DNA from: Clostridia bacterium
GTDB taxonomy: Bacteria; Bacillota; Clostridia; Oscillospirales; CAG-272
Direction: 5' to 3'
DNA: 11,647 nucleotides
NCBI GenBank assembly: GCA_017456685.1
Contig: JAFTIV010000162.1
Coordinates: forward strand, 1 to 11,647
In this document: positions 1 through 6,979 of the stretch, in pieces
How the letters are laid out: the number at the start of each line of letters is the position of its first letter
Position numbering within the stretch: position 1 is the first letter of the stretch
Notes under the pieces: model-generated
Told to the model about the DNA's origin: nothing
Seen by the model: only the letters and a program-made list of their open reading frames with translations
The model's database searches: none
Made by a program: the position numbers and the translations under genes

Positions 1-60
1 GATAAAATAGGGTTAAGAGACAAGTCCCTCTTGAAAAGAGGGAAGGAAGAGGCTTTATGA
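1..60 (+). CDS. C-terminal end of an upstream gene (partial, tentative)
   Basis: Frame 1 is open from the left edge to a TGA at 58-60; the other two forward frames hit stops within ten bases. The TGA overlaps the ATG of the phosphatase gene as ATGA, the usual mark of translational coupling in this operon. Only 19 residues, mostly charged (ending KRGKEEAL), are visible, so no function can be assigned. It could also be untranslated leader. A small hairpin (TCCCTCTT at 25-32 pairing with 36-43) lies within it, just upstream of the next ribosome binding site. Confidence 0.45.
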   Translation, partial: DKIGLRDKSLLKRGKEEAL

Positions 61-521
61 AAATTATGTTTGTTTGCCACGGGAATATTTGCCGTAGCCC
101 GATGGCGGAGCTTATATTTGATAGGCTTATAAAAAAGGCACAGCTTGAGGGAGAGTATTTTCGCGCCTCAAGCGCCACAAGCGACGAGGAAATCGGCTAC
201 GACGGGGTAGGCAACCCAATCTATCCACCCGTTAGTGAATTGCTTTTAAAGCACGGCTACGACCCCTCGAAAAAGAGGGCGAGAAGGCTGAGGCGCGAGG
301 ACTACGACGATTATAATTACTTTGTTGGAATGGATACATCAAATCTCAGGGCAATGAGCCTGCTTTTTTCTGGGGACCCCGACAACAAGATTATCAAGCT
401 AAACGACGAGGATGTTGAGGACCCGTGGTACACGGGCGACTTTGAGGGCGCATATAAGCAAATCAGCAATGGATGCTTAGAGCTACTAAAAAGACTAATT
501 ATTGAGGAGTGTGTAAATTGA
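57..521 (+). CDS. Low-molecular-weight protein tyrosine phosphatase
   Basis: A cytosolic phosphatase of the LMW-PTP family, which removes phosphate from tyrosine residues through a cysteinyl-phosphate intermediate. The P-loop CHGNICRS starts at residue 7 (nucleophile Cys7, Arg13), and the general-acid motif DPW is at Asp122 near the C terminus. The 154-residue length is normal for the family. The start is an ATG preceded by a purine-rich GGAAGGAAGAGG tract and overlaps the end of an upstream frame as ATGA. The stop TGA overlaps the TTG start of the next gene, so the gene is embedded in a coupled operon. Members of this family often act on tyrosine kinases of exopolysaccharide systems, but none is visible here, so the substrate is unknown. 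Confidence 0.93.
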   Translation: MKIMFVCHGNICRSPMAELIFDRLIKKAQLEGEYFRASSATSDEEIGYDGVGNPIYPPVSELLLKHGYDPSKKRARRLRREDYDDYNYFVGMDTSNLRAMSLLFSGDPDNKIIKLNDEDVEDPWYTGDFEGAYKQISNGCLELLKRLIIEECVN

Positions 522-1462
522 AAATTAAAAGAAGCATAAGCTATTTAATAATTGCGCTCGTTTATGCGCTTGCCTCAGGCGTTGGAATTGCTGTATTCTA
601 CGCATCAAGAACACTTGGCGTGTGGCTCGCCTTGCTCGTTGCAGATGTCTGTGCGACAATTGCGACCTTCGTCTTTAGCCTTATATTCAAAAACGCGTCG
701 GTTTACGACCCGTACTGGAGCGTTCAGCCCCTTGTAATTCTTATCGCGTTTAGCTTTATCTATAAGCTAAGCCTTGCCTCGGCGCTTCTTTTGGCTGTCG
801 TTGCGCTCTGGTCGCTTCGTCTAACCGCCAACTGGGCATACACCTTCCGCGGAATGGAGCATCAGGATTGGCGCTATACAATGCTAAGAGAGAAAACAGG
901 CGTGCTTTATCCTATAGTTAACCTAATAGGAATTCACCTTGTACCAACTGTTATTGTTTATCTTTGCACAATGCCTGCGGTGCTTCTTATAATGGCAAGG
1001 CCAAGCCTCGTTCTCGTTTCGCTTGCTCCGCTTTGCGTTTCGCTTCTGGGAATTGGACTTGAGGCGGTTGCAGACATTCAAATGCACATATACAAAAAAT
1101 CAAAAGCAACCCCATTTATTCGTACAGGGCTTTGGGAGCATTCTCGCCATCCAAACTACCTTGGAGAGATACTTATGTGGTGGGGAGTGGCTCTATTTTG
1201 CATTTCTCACCTGCCAAGCCTTTGGTATCTTTTTGCGGGTGCGCTTGCAAACACTCTGCTTTTCCTCTTTGTCAGCATTCCTCTTGCCGAGGACAGACAG
1301 AGCAGAAAAGAGGGCTATATAGAGTACTACAACGCAACAAATGCCCTCGTTCCTCTAAGAAAGGCGGTCAAGCCCTCTTACAAGGAGCATAAGATAGAAA
1401 AGGAAGAAGAGGAGCTAATCGCCGTGCCAGAGGAGAGCGTATATGATAAAGCAAAAAAGTAA
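518..1462 (+). CDS. DUF1295 / steroid 5-alpha-reductase-like membrane protein
   Basis: A multi-pass membrane protein of 314 residues in the DUF1295 family, related to the C-terminal domain of steroid 5-alpha-reductases and isoprenylcysteine methyltransferases. The hallmark GLWEHSRHPNYLGE lies at residues 204-217, followed by a hydrophobic helix; an earlier conserved-looking motif is VYDPYWS. Several long hydrophobic segments fill the first 260 residues, and the tail is charged and probably cytosolic. I chose the TTG at 518 because GAGGAG (504-509) sits eight bases upstream; a GTG at 509 would fall inside that site. The start overlaps the previous stop as TTGA. The reductase role is a family inference; substrate and cofactor cannot be read from the sequence. 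It overlaps the following transporter gene by 20 bases. Confidence 0.88.
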   Translation: MKIKRSISYLIIALVYALASGVGIAVFYASRTLGVWLALLVADVCATIATFVFSLIFKNASVYDPYWSVQPLVILIAFSFIYKLSLASALLLAVVALWSLRLTANWAYTFRGMEHQDWRYTMLREKTGVLYPIVNLIGIHLVPTVIVYLCTMPAVLLIMARPSLVLVSLAPLCVSLLGIGLEAVADIQMHIYKKSKATPFIRTGLWEHSRHPNYLGEILMWWGVALFCISHLPSLWYLFAGALANTLLFLFVSIPLAEDRQSRKEGYIEYYNATNALVPLRKAVKPSYKEHKIEKEEEELIAVPEESVYDKAKK

Positions 1463-1856
1463 ATTTTATACAGCTCTTGTAATCTTTAGCCTTACAGGAC
1501 AAATTGCGTGGGTTGTAGAGAATATGTATTTTAATGTATTCATCTACAATATGTTCAACGCAAGCGCGGGCGACATTGCTCTAATGGTAATGGCAAGTGC
1601 AATCAGCGCAACCGTAACCACACTTCTTATAGGCGCACTTAGCGACAAGCTCGGTAAAAGGCGCGTGTTCATCTGCGGTGGCTATATCCTTTGGGGAGTG
1701 TCGATACTTTCCTTTGCACTTATTCGCGTTGATATAATAGGCAGGCTTTTCCCTGCCCTTAGTGCAAGCGCTGTCTGTATAACTCTTGTTATAATTATGG
1801 ACTGCGTAATGACCTTCTTTGGCTCAAGCGCAAACGATGCGTGCTTTAATGCGTGA
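1443..1856 (+). CDS. MFS transporter N-terminal fragment (as conventionally translated)
   Basis: With normal termination at the TGA, this yields 137 residues: four transmembrane helices (about 10-30, 46-66, 75-95 and 104-126) and MFS motif A. It ends in the cytosolic loop between helices 4 and 5. Such a product lacks two thirds of the transporter and could not transport alone. The start overlaps the DUF1295 gene by 20 bases and has a good AGGAG site seven bases upstream. Confidence 0.75.
   Translation: MIKQKSKFYTALVIFSLTGQIAWVVENMYFNVFIYNMFNASAGDIALMVMASAISATVTTLLIGALSDKLGKRRVFICGGYILWGVSILSFALIRVDIIGRLFPALSASAVCITLVIIMDCVMTFFGSSANDACFNA
1854..1856 (+). other. In-frame TGA at an expected Trp position
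   Basis: The codon lies between FNA and LTDVTTERDRG, in the loop 4-5 motif of the transporter. The next base is C; UGA-C is known as a weak termination context in bacteria and occurs at the RF2 frameshift site. Neighbouring Trp codons in the same gene are TGG, so a single G-to-A change explains it. The flanking frame is intact on both sides. Confidence 0.85.
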
Positions 1857-1910
1857 CTCACCGATGTCACAACCGAAAGGGATAGAGGAAGCGCAGAGGG
1901 CATAAACTCA

Positions 1911-4403
1911 ATGATGCCACTTGTTGCAATTCTTTGCGTGTTTGGTGGCTTTATGGGCGTCGATGTGAAAACCGCCTCTGGCTGGACACTAATCTTTGTT
2001 CTCATCGGCGCTATCGTCGTTGCAATAGGTGTGGCGGGCTTCTTCCTTATCAAGGACCCCGAGATTAAAACAGACGAAAACCAAAGCTACTTTAAAAATA
2101 TTTTCTATGGCTTCCGCCCAAGCGTAATCAAGCAAAATCCGCTTCTTTATGTGCTTCTTTTAGCGTTTGCAATATTTGGAATTTCAATCCAAATATTTAT
2201 GCCATATCTTATAATCTACTACGAAAAAAGCCTCGCTATGGCGGACTATGTGCTTATAATGGCGCCTGCCATCGTGCTCGCCTCGGTGTTCACCGCACTA
2301 TGGGGCAGAGCATACGATAAGCTCGGCTTCAAAAAATCACTTGCCACCTCGCTCGTTCTCTTGGCGCTCGGCTATGTCGTTCTTATTTTGTCAAGAGCTA
2401 AGGGGCTCGTCTTTGTCGGCTCGCTCCTTATGATGTGCGGTTATCTTTCGGGAATGGCGGTTTTTGGCGCTTCAATTCGTGATAATACCCCGAAAAATCG
2501 CTCGGGAATGTTCCAAGGTCTTCGCATAGTTGCTCAGGTTTTAATCCCAGGCGTTGTAGGCCCCGCAGTCGGCAAGGCAATTTTGAAGGATGCAGAGGTT
2601 ATTTTAAACAACGACGGAACGACCTCGTTCCTTCCAAACGAGGGTATATTTGTAGGCGCGCTTGCGGCTGAAATTCTGCTTGCGCTATTCATAGGAATAA
2701 GCTTTTCCCTTGTTCACATTCTAAAAAAGCCCGTTCTGTGTCAGCTTTTCACTCCTGAGGGAGAGGCGCTTGATGCTCACGCGTGGGACGAATACCCCCG
2801 CCCACAGCTAAGGCGTGACTCCTATATAACCCTCAATGGTGAGTGGGAGCTTATAACCGACACGGAAAGGACAAAAATTCTTGTTCCGTTCCCACCCGAA
2901 AGCCCTCTTTCGGGCATAGGCAGGAGCGTAGGCGAGAGATTTACCTACAAAAGAGAATTTACCCTGCCGAGCACCCTCGAGGGTAAGCGCGTGCTTCTGC
3001 ACCTTGGCGCAGTTGACCAAATAGCAACGATTTATGTAAACGGAAAAGAGGTGCTCACTCATAGCGACGGCTACCTCCCATTTTCGGCAGATATTACCGA
3101 TTATGCACACATAGGCGCGCAAAACACCATAGAGGTGGCGGTAATTGATGAAACAGACCACACCTACCCCTATGGCAAGCAGAAAATCAAGCGAGGCGGA
3201 ATGTGGTACACCCCGATAAGCGGTATTTGGCAAAGCGTGTGGCTTGAGGCTGTGCCGAGCGAATACATAAAAGAAATAAAAATTGAGCCCCTTGAAAATG
3301 GCGTAATAATCCACACAGAGGGCGCAAAAAACGGAAAAATAACTGTTAGCACACCAAATGGCGCGCTCGAGCTTGAGCTTCGCGAGGGCGAGGCAAGGGT
3401 GGAGCTTGAAAATCCACAAAAATGGTCACCAAATAGCCCCTACCTTTACGAATTTACCATAGAGGCAAAAGACGACAGGGTAAGCTCGTACTTTGCGGTG
3501 CGTACGCTTGAAATCAAGGAAATTGATGGTATTTCGCGCCTTTGCTTAAATGGCGAGCCGTATTTCTTCAATGGCTTGCTCGATCAAGGCTATTATAGCG
3601 ACGGAATTTACACCCCCGCCTCGCCAAAATGCCTTGAAAATGATATTTTACAAATGAAGGCTCTCGGCTTTAATACACTTAGAAAGCACATTAAGGTGGA
3701 AAGCGAGCTTTTCTATTACTACTGTGATAAGCACGGAATGGTCGTTTTTCAGGACATGGTAAACAACGGCTCGTATTCCTTCATTCGCGACACCGCCCTT
3801 CCAACGGTAGGCGTTAAAAAAAGAGGCGATAAGCGCTTAAATCGCGACGAGGCAACAAGAGAGGCATTTAAAAATCACCTTTCCTCGCTCGTTAAGCACC
3901 TATACAATCACCCCTGTGTCTGCTATTGGACGATTTTTAATGAGGGTTGGGGACAGTTCGAGAGCCAGCAGATGTACGAAATGCTAAAAGCTCTTGACAA
4001 AACTCGCTTTGTCGATACCGCCTCGGGCTGGTTCAAGGGCGCACAGAGCGATGTTGAGAGTGAGCATATCTATTTTAAGGACCTCAAAATAAAGCCAAGC
4101 AACAAGCCCGTTGTGATTAGCGAATTTGGCGGTTATTCCTACAAGGTGGAGAACCACTCCTTTAATAAAACAAAAACCTACGGCTACCGCTTCTTTGAGG
4201 AGCAATCAGCATTCGAGGATGCGCTAATCGACCTTTATAAAAACGAGCTTGCTCCGCTTATAAAGGACGGACTCTGTGGCGCAATTTACACACAGGTAAG
4301 CGATGTAGAGGACGAAACAAACGGACTTATCACCTACGACAGACGCGTGCTTAAGGTCAATCCCGACCGTCTTCGCGAGGTGACAGAGCTACTTAAAATA
4401 TAA
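1911..4403 (+). CDS. MFS C-terminal half fused to GH2 glycosidase (as conventionally translated)
   Basis: This is the part of the fusion that gene callers would report after the TGA: 830 residues from ATG 1911. Residues 1 to about 270 carry the remaining eight or so transmembrane helices; the GH2 enzyme follows from about 275 to the end. GH2 features are intact: NHPCVCYWTIFNEGWG with acid/base Glu678, nucleophile in SEFGG (Glu738), and the C-terminal motif QVSDVEDETNGL. An AGAGGG tract (1895-1900) lies ten bases before ATG 1911, so re-initiation after the TGA is possible. GH2 enzymes are beta-galactosidases, glucuronidases or mannosidases; the exact specificity is not readable. The topology of MFS proteins would place the enzyme in the cytosol. 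The next gene begins 16 bases later. Confidence 0.85.
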   Translation: MMPLVAILCVFGGFMGVDVKTASGWTLIFVLIGAIVVAIGVAGFFLIKDPEIKTDENQSYFKNIFYGFRPSVIKQNPLLYVLLLAFAIFGISIQIFMPYLIIYYEKSLAMADYVLIMAPAIVLASVFTALWGRAYDKLGFKKSLATSLVLLALGYVVLILSRAKGLVFVGSLLMMCGYLSGMAVFGASIRDNTPKNRSGMFQGLRIVAQVLIPGVVGPAVGKAILKDAEVILNNDGTTSFLPNEGIFVGALAAEILLALFIGISFSLVHILKKPVLCQLFTPEGEALDAHAWDEYPRPQLRRDSYITLNGEWELITDTERTKILVPFPPESPLSGIGRSVGERFTYKREFTLPSTLEGKRVLLHLGAVDQIATIYVNGKEVLTHSDGYLPFSADITDYAHIGAQNTIEVAVIDETDHTYPYGKQKIKRGGMWYTPISGIWQSVWLEAVPSEYIKEIKIEPLENGVIIHTEGAKNGKITVSTPNGALELELREGEARVELENPQKWSPNSPYLYEFTIEAKDDRVSSYFAVRTLEIKEIDGISRLCLNGEPYFFNGLLDQGYYSDGIYTPASPKCLENDILQMKALGFNTLRKHIKVESELFYYYCDKHGMVVFQDMVNNGSYSFIRDTALPTVGVKKRGDKRLNRDEATREAFKNHLSSLVKHLYNHPCVCYWTIFNEGWGQFESQQMYEMLKALDKTRFVDTASGWFKGAQSDVESEHIYFKDLKIKPSNKPVVISEFGGYSYKVENHSFNKTKTYGYRFFEEQSAFEDALIDLYKNELAPLIKDGLCGAIYTQVSDVEDETNGLITYDRRVLKVNPDRLREVTELLKI

Positions 4404-4419
4404 CATCTTAGGAGAAAAT

Positions 4420-6399
4420 ATGATTTACGAGAAAAATGGCGCGCTCGTCCGCTTCTTTAATAGCGAGCTTGTTCAAATTGAGCCCTTTGGTAAAAACGGA
4501 ATAAGAGTTAGATGCTCACCAAACGGGCGTCTATCGGGCGAAATGCGAGCGCTTCTTGAGCTCCCGACCCCGTCGACACAAATCACGGTTGGTGAGGATT
4601 TTGGCGAGCTTGTAAACGGAAAGGTGCGTGCGCGTGTCGATAAAAACGGTATGCTTTCGTTCTATAACCAAAGGGGCGAGGCGCTTCTTACCGAGGCACT
4701 AAGGCTTAATCCGCTCAAAAGACCCGCAAGAATGTTCAAGCCTCAATTGCTCGGCAAATACGAGCTTACAATGAGCTTTGAGAGTGACCCCGAGGAGAAA
4801 ATCTTCGGTATGGGTCAGTATCAGTACGAGTTTTTAAACCTGAAGGGCTGTACCCTTGAAATGGCGCACAGAAACTCGCAGGCAAGCGTACCCTTTTACA
4901 TATCAAGCCTTGGCTACGGCTTCCTTTGGAACCTTCCCGCAATTGGCGAGGTTAGCTTTAGCAGAAACATAACTCAATTTAAGGCAATGCAGACGGACGA
5001 GCTTGACTATTTAATCATAGCGGGCGACACCCCCGCCGAGATTATGGAGGCATATATGGAGGCTGTTGGTAGAGCACCTCGTATGCCCGAGCTTGCAATG
5101 GGCTTTTGGCAGTCGAAGCTTCGCTATCAAACCCAAGACGAGCTTTTGTCGGTTGCAAGAAAATATAAGGAAATAGGCGTACCACTTTCTGTTATCGTTT
5201 GTGATTTCTTCCACTGGCCTCATCAGGGCGACTTCCGCTTTGATTATGACTACTGGCCTGAGCCAGAGAAGATGACGGCAGAGCTTGCAAAAATGGGCAC
5301 AGAGCTTATGGTTTCCGTGTGGCCAACTATTGAATTTGGAAGCGAGAATTACAAGGAGATGCTTGAGCGAGGCTTGCTTATAAGGAACGATAGAGGTCCG
5401 TCAAATCATACCGAATTTGTTCATCCCGCGGTGTTCTATGATGCGACAAATCCGGAGGCAAGAGAGTTCGTTTGGGAGGTTGTTAAGAGGAATTATTACG
5501 ACAAGGGAATTCGTCTTTTCTGGCTTGACGAGGCGGAGCCTGAGTTTATGCTTTATGATTACGATAATCACCGCTATTATGAGGGAAACTGTGCTGAGGT
5601 TGGAAACATTTATCCTCTAAGATACGCACAGGGGTTCTATGATGGTCTTAAGGCACAGGGCGAGGAGGTAATCTCGCTTGTCCGCTGTGCGTGGGCAGGA
5701 AGCGCAAGATATGGTGCGCTTGTTTGGTCGGGTGATATTTTGCCAACCTATGAGGCATTTAGATGCCAAATTAGAGCAGGACTTAATATGGCAATGTCGG
5801 GAATTCCTTGGTGGACAACCGACATCGGTGGCTTTGACTATGGCGACCCGGACGACCCCGATTATAGAGAGCTTACAATTCGTTGGTTCGAGTATGCAAC
5901 CTTCTGCCCGGTGCTTAGAATGCACGGCTATCAAGCGCCATACATACCCGCTGATGAAGAGGCAAAGGGTGGCGGACAATGCTACACGGGCGGACCTAAT
6001 GAAATTTGGAGCTATGGTGATGAGGCATTTGATATATTCAAGCGTCTAATTGCTCTTCGTGAAAGAATGAAGCCCTATATCAAATCCGCAATGGATAAGG
6101 CACACGAGGTGGGCACACCGCCTATGCGTCCGCTTTTCTATGATTTCCCAAGCGATAAGCGTGCGTGGGAAATAGAGGACGAGTATATGTTTGGCGATGC
6201 GATTTTGGTAGCACCGATTTCCTATAAGGGCGCAACAGAGCGCGAGGTGTATTTGCCAAACGGCTGTGACTGGATTTGCGTTTCAAACGGCGAAAGGCTC
6301 GCAGGCGGTCAAGCAATCACCGTATCAGCTAAGCTTGACCAAATCCCTCTATATATTAGAGCCGATAGTAAGCTTGACTATAAGGAGCTTCAATATTAA
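4420..6399 (+). CDS. Glycoside hydrolase family 31, alpha-xylosidase-like
   Basis: A 659-residue retaining alpha-glycosidase of family GH31, without a signal peptide and so probably cytosolic. An N-terminal beta-sandwich leads into the TIM barrel, which begins near GFWQSKLRYQTQDELL. The nucleophile is Asp370 in FWLDEAEPE and the acid/base is Asp439 in VWSGDI, 69 residues apart as in the family; the downstream GIPWWTTDIGGF motif is also present. The stretch DFFHWPHQGDFRFDYDYWP recalls the XylS-type alpha-xylosidase subgroup, so alpha-xylosidase is my preferred call, with alpha-glucosidase as the alternative. AGGAG (4410-4414) precedes the ATG by five bases. It is the last gene of the operon and is followed by a terminator. 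Its partner GH2 domain suggests joint breakdown of a branched oligosaccharide. Confidence 0.92.
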   Translation: MIYEKNGALVRFFNSELVQIEPFGKNGIRVRCSPNGRLSGEMRALLELPTPSTQITVGEDFGELVNGKVRARVDKNGMLSFYNQRGEALLTEALRLNPLKRPARMFKPQLLGKYELTMSFESDPEEKIFGMGQYQYEFLNLKGCTLEMAHRNSQASVPFYISSLGYGFLWNLPAIGEVSFSRNITQFKAMQTDELDYLIIAGDTPAEIMEAYMEAVGRAPRMPELAMGFWQSKLRYQTQDELLSVARKYKEIGVPLSVIVCDFFHWPHQGDFRFDYDYWPEPEKMTAELAKMGTELMVSVWPTIEFGSENYKEMLERGLLIRNDRGPSNHTEFVHPAVFYDATNPEAREFVWEVVKRNYYDKGIRLFWLDEAEPEFMLYDYDNHRYYEGNCAEVGNIYPLRYAQGFYDGLKAQGEEVISLVRCAWAGSARYGALVWSGDILPTYEAFRCQIRAGLNMAMSGIPWWTTDIGGFDYGDPDDPDYRELTIRWFEYATFCPVLRMHGYQAPYIPADEEAKGGGQCYTGGPNEIWSYGDEAFDIFKRLIALRERMKPYIKSAMDKAHEVGTPPMRPLFYDFPSDKRAWEIEDEYMFGDAILVAPISYKGATEREVYLPNGCDWICVSNGERLAGGQAITVSAKLDQIPLYIRADSKLDYKELQY

Positions 6400-6402
6400 G
6401 GA

Positions 6403-6428
6403 AAAATCCCGACACAAGTCGGGATTTT
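6403..6428 (+). terminator. Rho-independent terminator of the sugar operon
   Basis: A perfect 11-bp stem AAAATCCCGAC/GTCGGGATTTT with the four-base loop ACAA, followed by GTTTT. It begins four bases after the GH31 stop and closes the operon that enters from the left edge. Confidence 0.92.
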
Positions 6429-6505
6429 GTTTTGGAAATTTAATTGAATGTGTTAAAAACGCAAAAAGCTGGGTAGCCAAAAGAGCATATCAAAAATCAC
6501 CGAAA
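6429..6505. other. Intergenic stretch, nothing recognised
   Basis: An A-rich segment between the terminator and the repeat array. The only note is an AAAAAGCTGG near 6463 that resembles the AAGCTGG core of the repeats that follow; it may be a worn copy. Confidence 0.4.
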
Positions 6506-6585
6506 AAGCTGGATTCTCGCTACGCGAGGCATTTGCCCTCGCCTTCGCTTGCAAGCAGACTTCGGCTTACGGGCAAATGAACGAC
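6506..6585. repeat. Degenerate first unit of the repeat array
   Basis: It begins AAGCTGGATTC, identical over 11 bases to the plus-strand reading of the tRNA-Tyr 3' end, then carries the hairpin CTCGC-tac-GCGAG (6516-6528) and a 9-bp inverted repeat CATTTGCCC/GGGCAAATG (6530-6538 and 6571-6579) with a palindromic GCTTGCAAGC inside. It runs directly into the first full unit and occupies the place of the third hairpin of the later units. Confidence 0.55.
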
Positions 6586-6848
6586 CCAGAGCTTTGCAGG
6601 GCAAAGCCTGCCCCGAAGCTTTGCTTCACAAAAGGCGATAACAAGGGGGAAGCTGGATAATCGACCTTTGGTCGATGATTCATCAAATCGAACCAGAGCT
6701 TTGCAAGGCAAAGCCTGACCCGAAGCCTTGCTTCACAAAAAGCAATAACAAAGGGGGAAGCTGGATAATCGACCCTTGGTCGATGATTCACCAAATCGAC
6801 CCAGAGCTTTGCAAGGCAAAGCCTGACCGAATCCTTGCTTTCCCCAAC
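6586..6848. repeat. Tandem array of about 108-bp hairpin-rich repeats (2.4 copies)
   Basis: Units start with CCAGAGCTTTGCA at 6586, 6693 and 6801, giving periods of 107 and 108; the third unit is cut off near 6848. Units 1 and 2 differ by about eight substitutions and one indel. Each full unit holds three short hairpins with three-base loops: GCTTTGC/GCAAAGC, GAAGC/GCTTC and ATCGACC/GGTCGAT. Stems are preserved while loops vary (TTT or CTT, AGG or AAG), so the folded form may matter. Each full unit also carries GGGGGAAGCTGGAT (6645-6658, 6753-6766), identical to the 3' part of tRNA-Tyr read on this strand. Small frames through it look spurious. Confidence 0.85.
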
Positions 6849-6853
6849 CATAA

Positions 6854-6892
6854 ATAACAAAAAGAACACCAAATCGGTGTTCTTTTTGTTAT
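6854..6892 (-). terminator. Terminator of the tRNA operon
   Basis: A 17-bp perfect stem (6854-6870 with 6876-6892) around the loop AAATC. It carries A/T runs on both flanks and could act in both directions. Read on the minus strand it follows tRNA-Tyr immediately; the final A of the encoded CCA is the first base of the stem. Confidence 0.88.
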
Positions 6893-6976
6893 GGTGGGGG
6901 AAGCTGGATTCGGACCAGCGAAGTCAGTGACAACAGATTTACAGTCTGCCCCCTTTGGCCGCTCGGGAATTCCCCC
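6892..6976 (-). tRNA. tRNA-Tyr (anticodon GTA)
   Basis: On the minus strand the acceptor GGGGGAA pairs with TTCCCCC, followed by A and an encoded CCA ending at 6892. The anticodon arm reads CAGACTGTAAATCTG with anticodon GTA. A long variable arm (class II, as expected for bacterial tRNA-Tyr) precedes the T arm GCTGGTCCGAATCCAGC. It is co-transcribed with tRNA-Thr three bases upstream. Its last 14 bases before the discriminator region recur in the adjacent repeat array. Confidence 0.96.
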
Positions 6977-6979
6977 ATA

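Larger units (their letters stand above)
1443..4403 (+). pseudogene. MFS transporter-GH2 glycosidase fusion, interrupted by one in-frame TGA
   Basis: Read through the TGA at 1854-1856, this is one 986-codon frame. Residues 1 to about 430 form an MFS/GPH-like transporter, with motif A as GALSDKLGKRR between helices 2 and 3. From about residue 432 the frame enters a GH2 glycosidase: N-terminal jelly-roll domain (LNGEW at 464), Ig-like domain, and a TIM barrel from about 697 with acid/base Glu834 (FNEGWG) and nucleophile Glu894 (SEFGG). The join is about five residues after the last transmembrane helix, and no ATG, GTG or TTG marks a separate GH2 start. AGGAG (1431-1435) precedes the ATG. The TGA sits where relatives, as I recall them, have Trp (FNA-W-LTD). 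It could be a recent nonsense mutation, a sequencing error or a read-through site. There is no other stop or frameshift. Confidence 0.8.

Noticed and set aside
25..43. Hairpin near the left edge as a terminator
   Set aside because: It has no following T-run and lies in an open frame that overlaps the next gene's start.
509..520. GTG at 509 as start of the DUF1295 gene
   Set aside because: It lies within the GAGGAG ribosome binding site; TTG at 518 has ideal spacing.
1854..1856. TGA read as Trp throughout (alternative genetic code)
   Set aside because: TGA ends the phosphatase, the 85-residue gene and mnmM at sensible family lengths, and Trp is written TGG everywhere, so this is a single exception.
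1854..1900. Selenocysteine insertion
   Set aside because: The position is expected to be Trp, not Cys, the protein is not a redox enzyme, and I see no convincing bacterial SECIS hairpin just downstream.
2808..3419. 203-codon minus-strand frame inside the GH2 region
   Set aside because: It is antisense to a gene with clear GH2 motifs and has no recognisable protein features.
6586..6848. CRISPR array
   Set aside because: Units of about 108 bp follow one another without unique spacers, and no cas gene is nearby.
6520..6872. Short minus- and plus-strand frames across the repeat array
   Set aside because: They repeat the same low-complexity peptides because of the DNA repeats, lack ribosome binding sites and resemble no protein.
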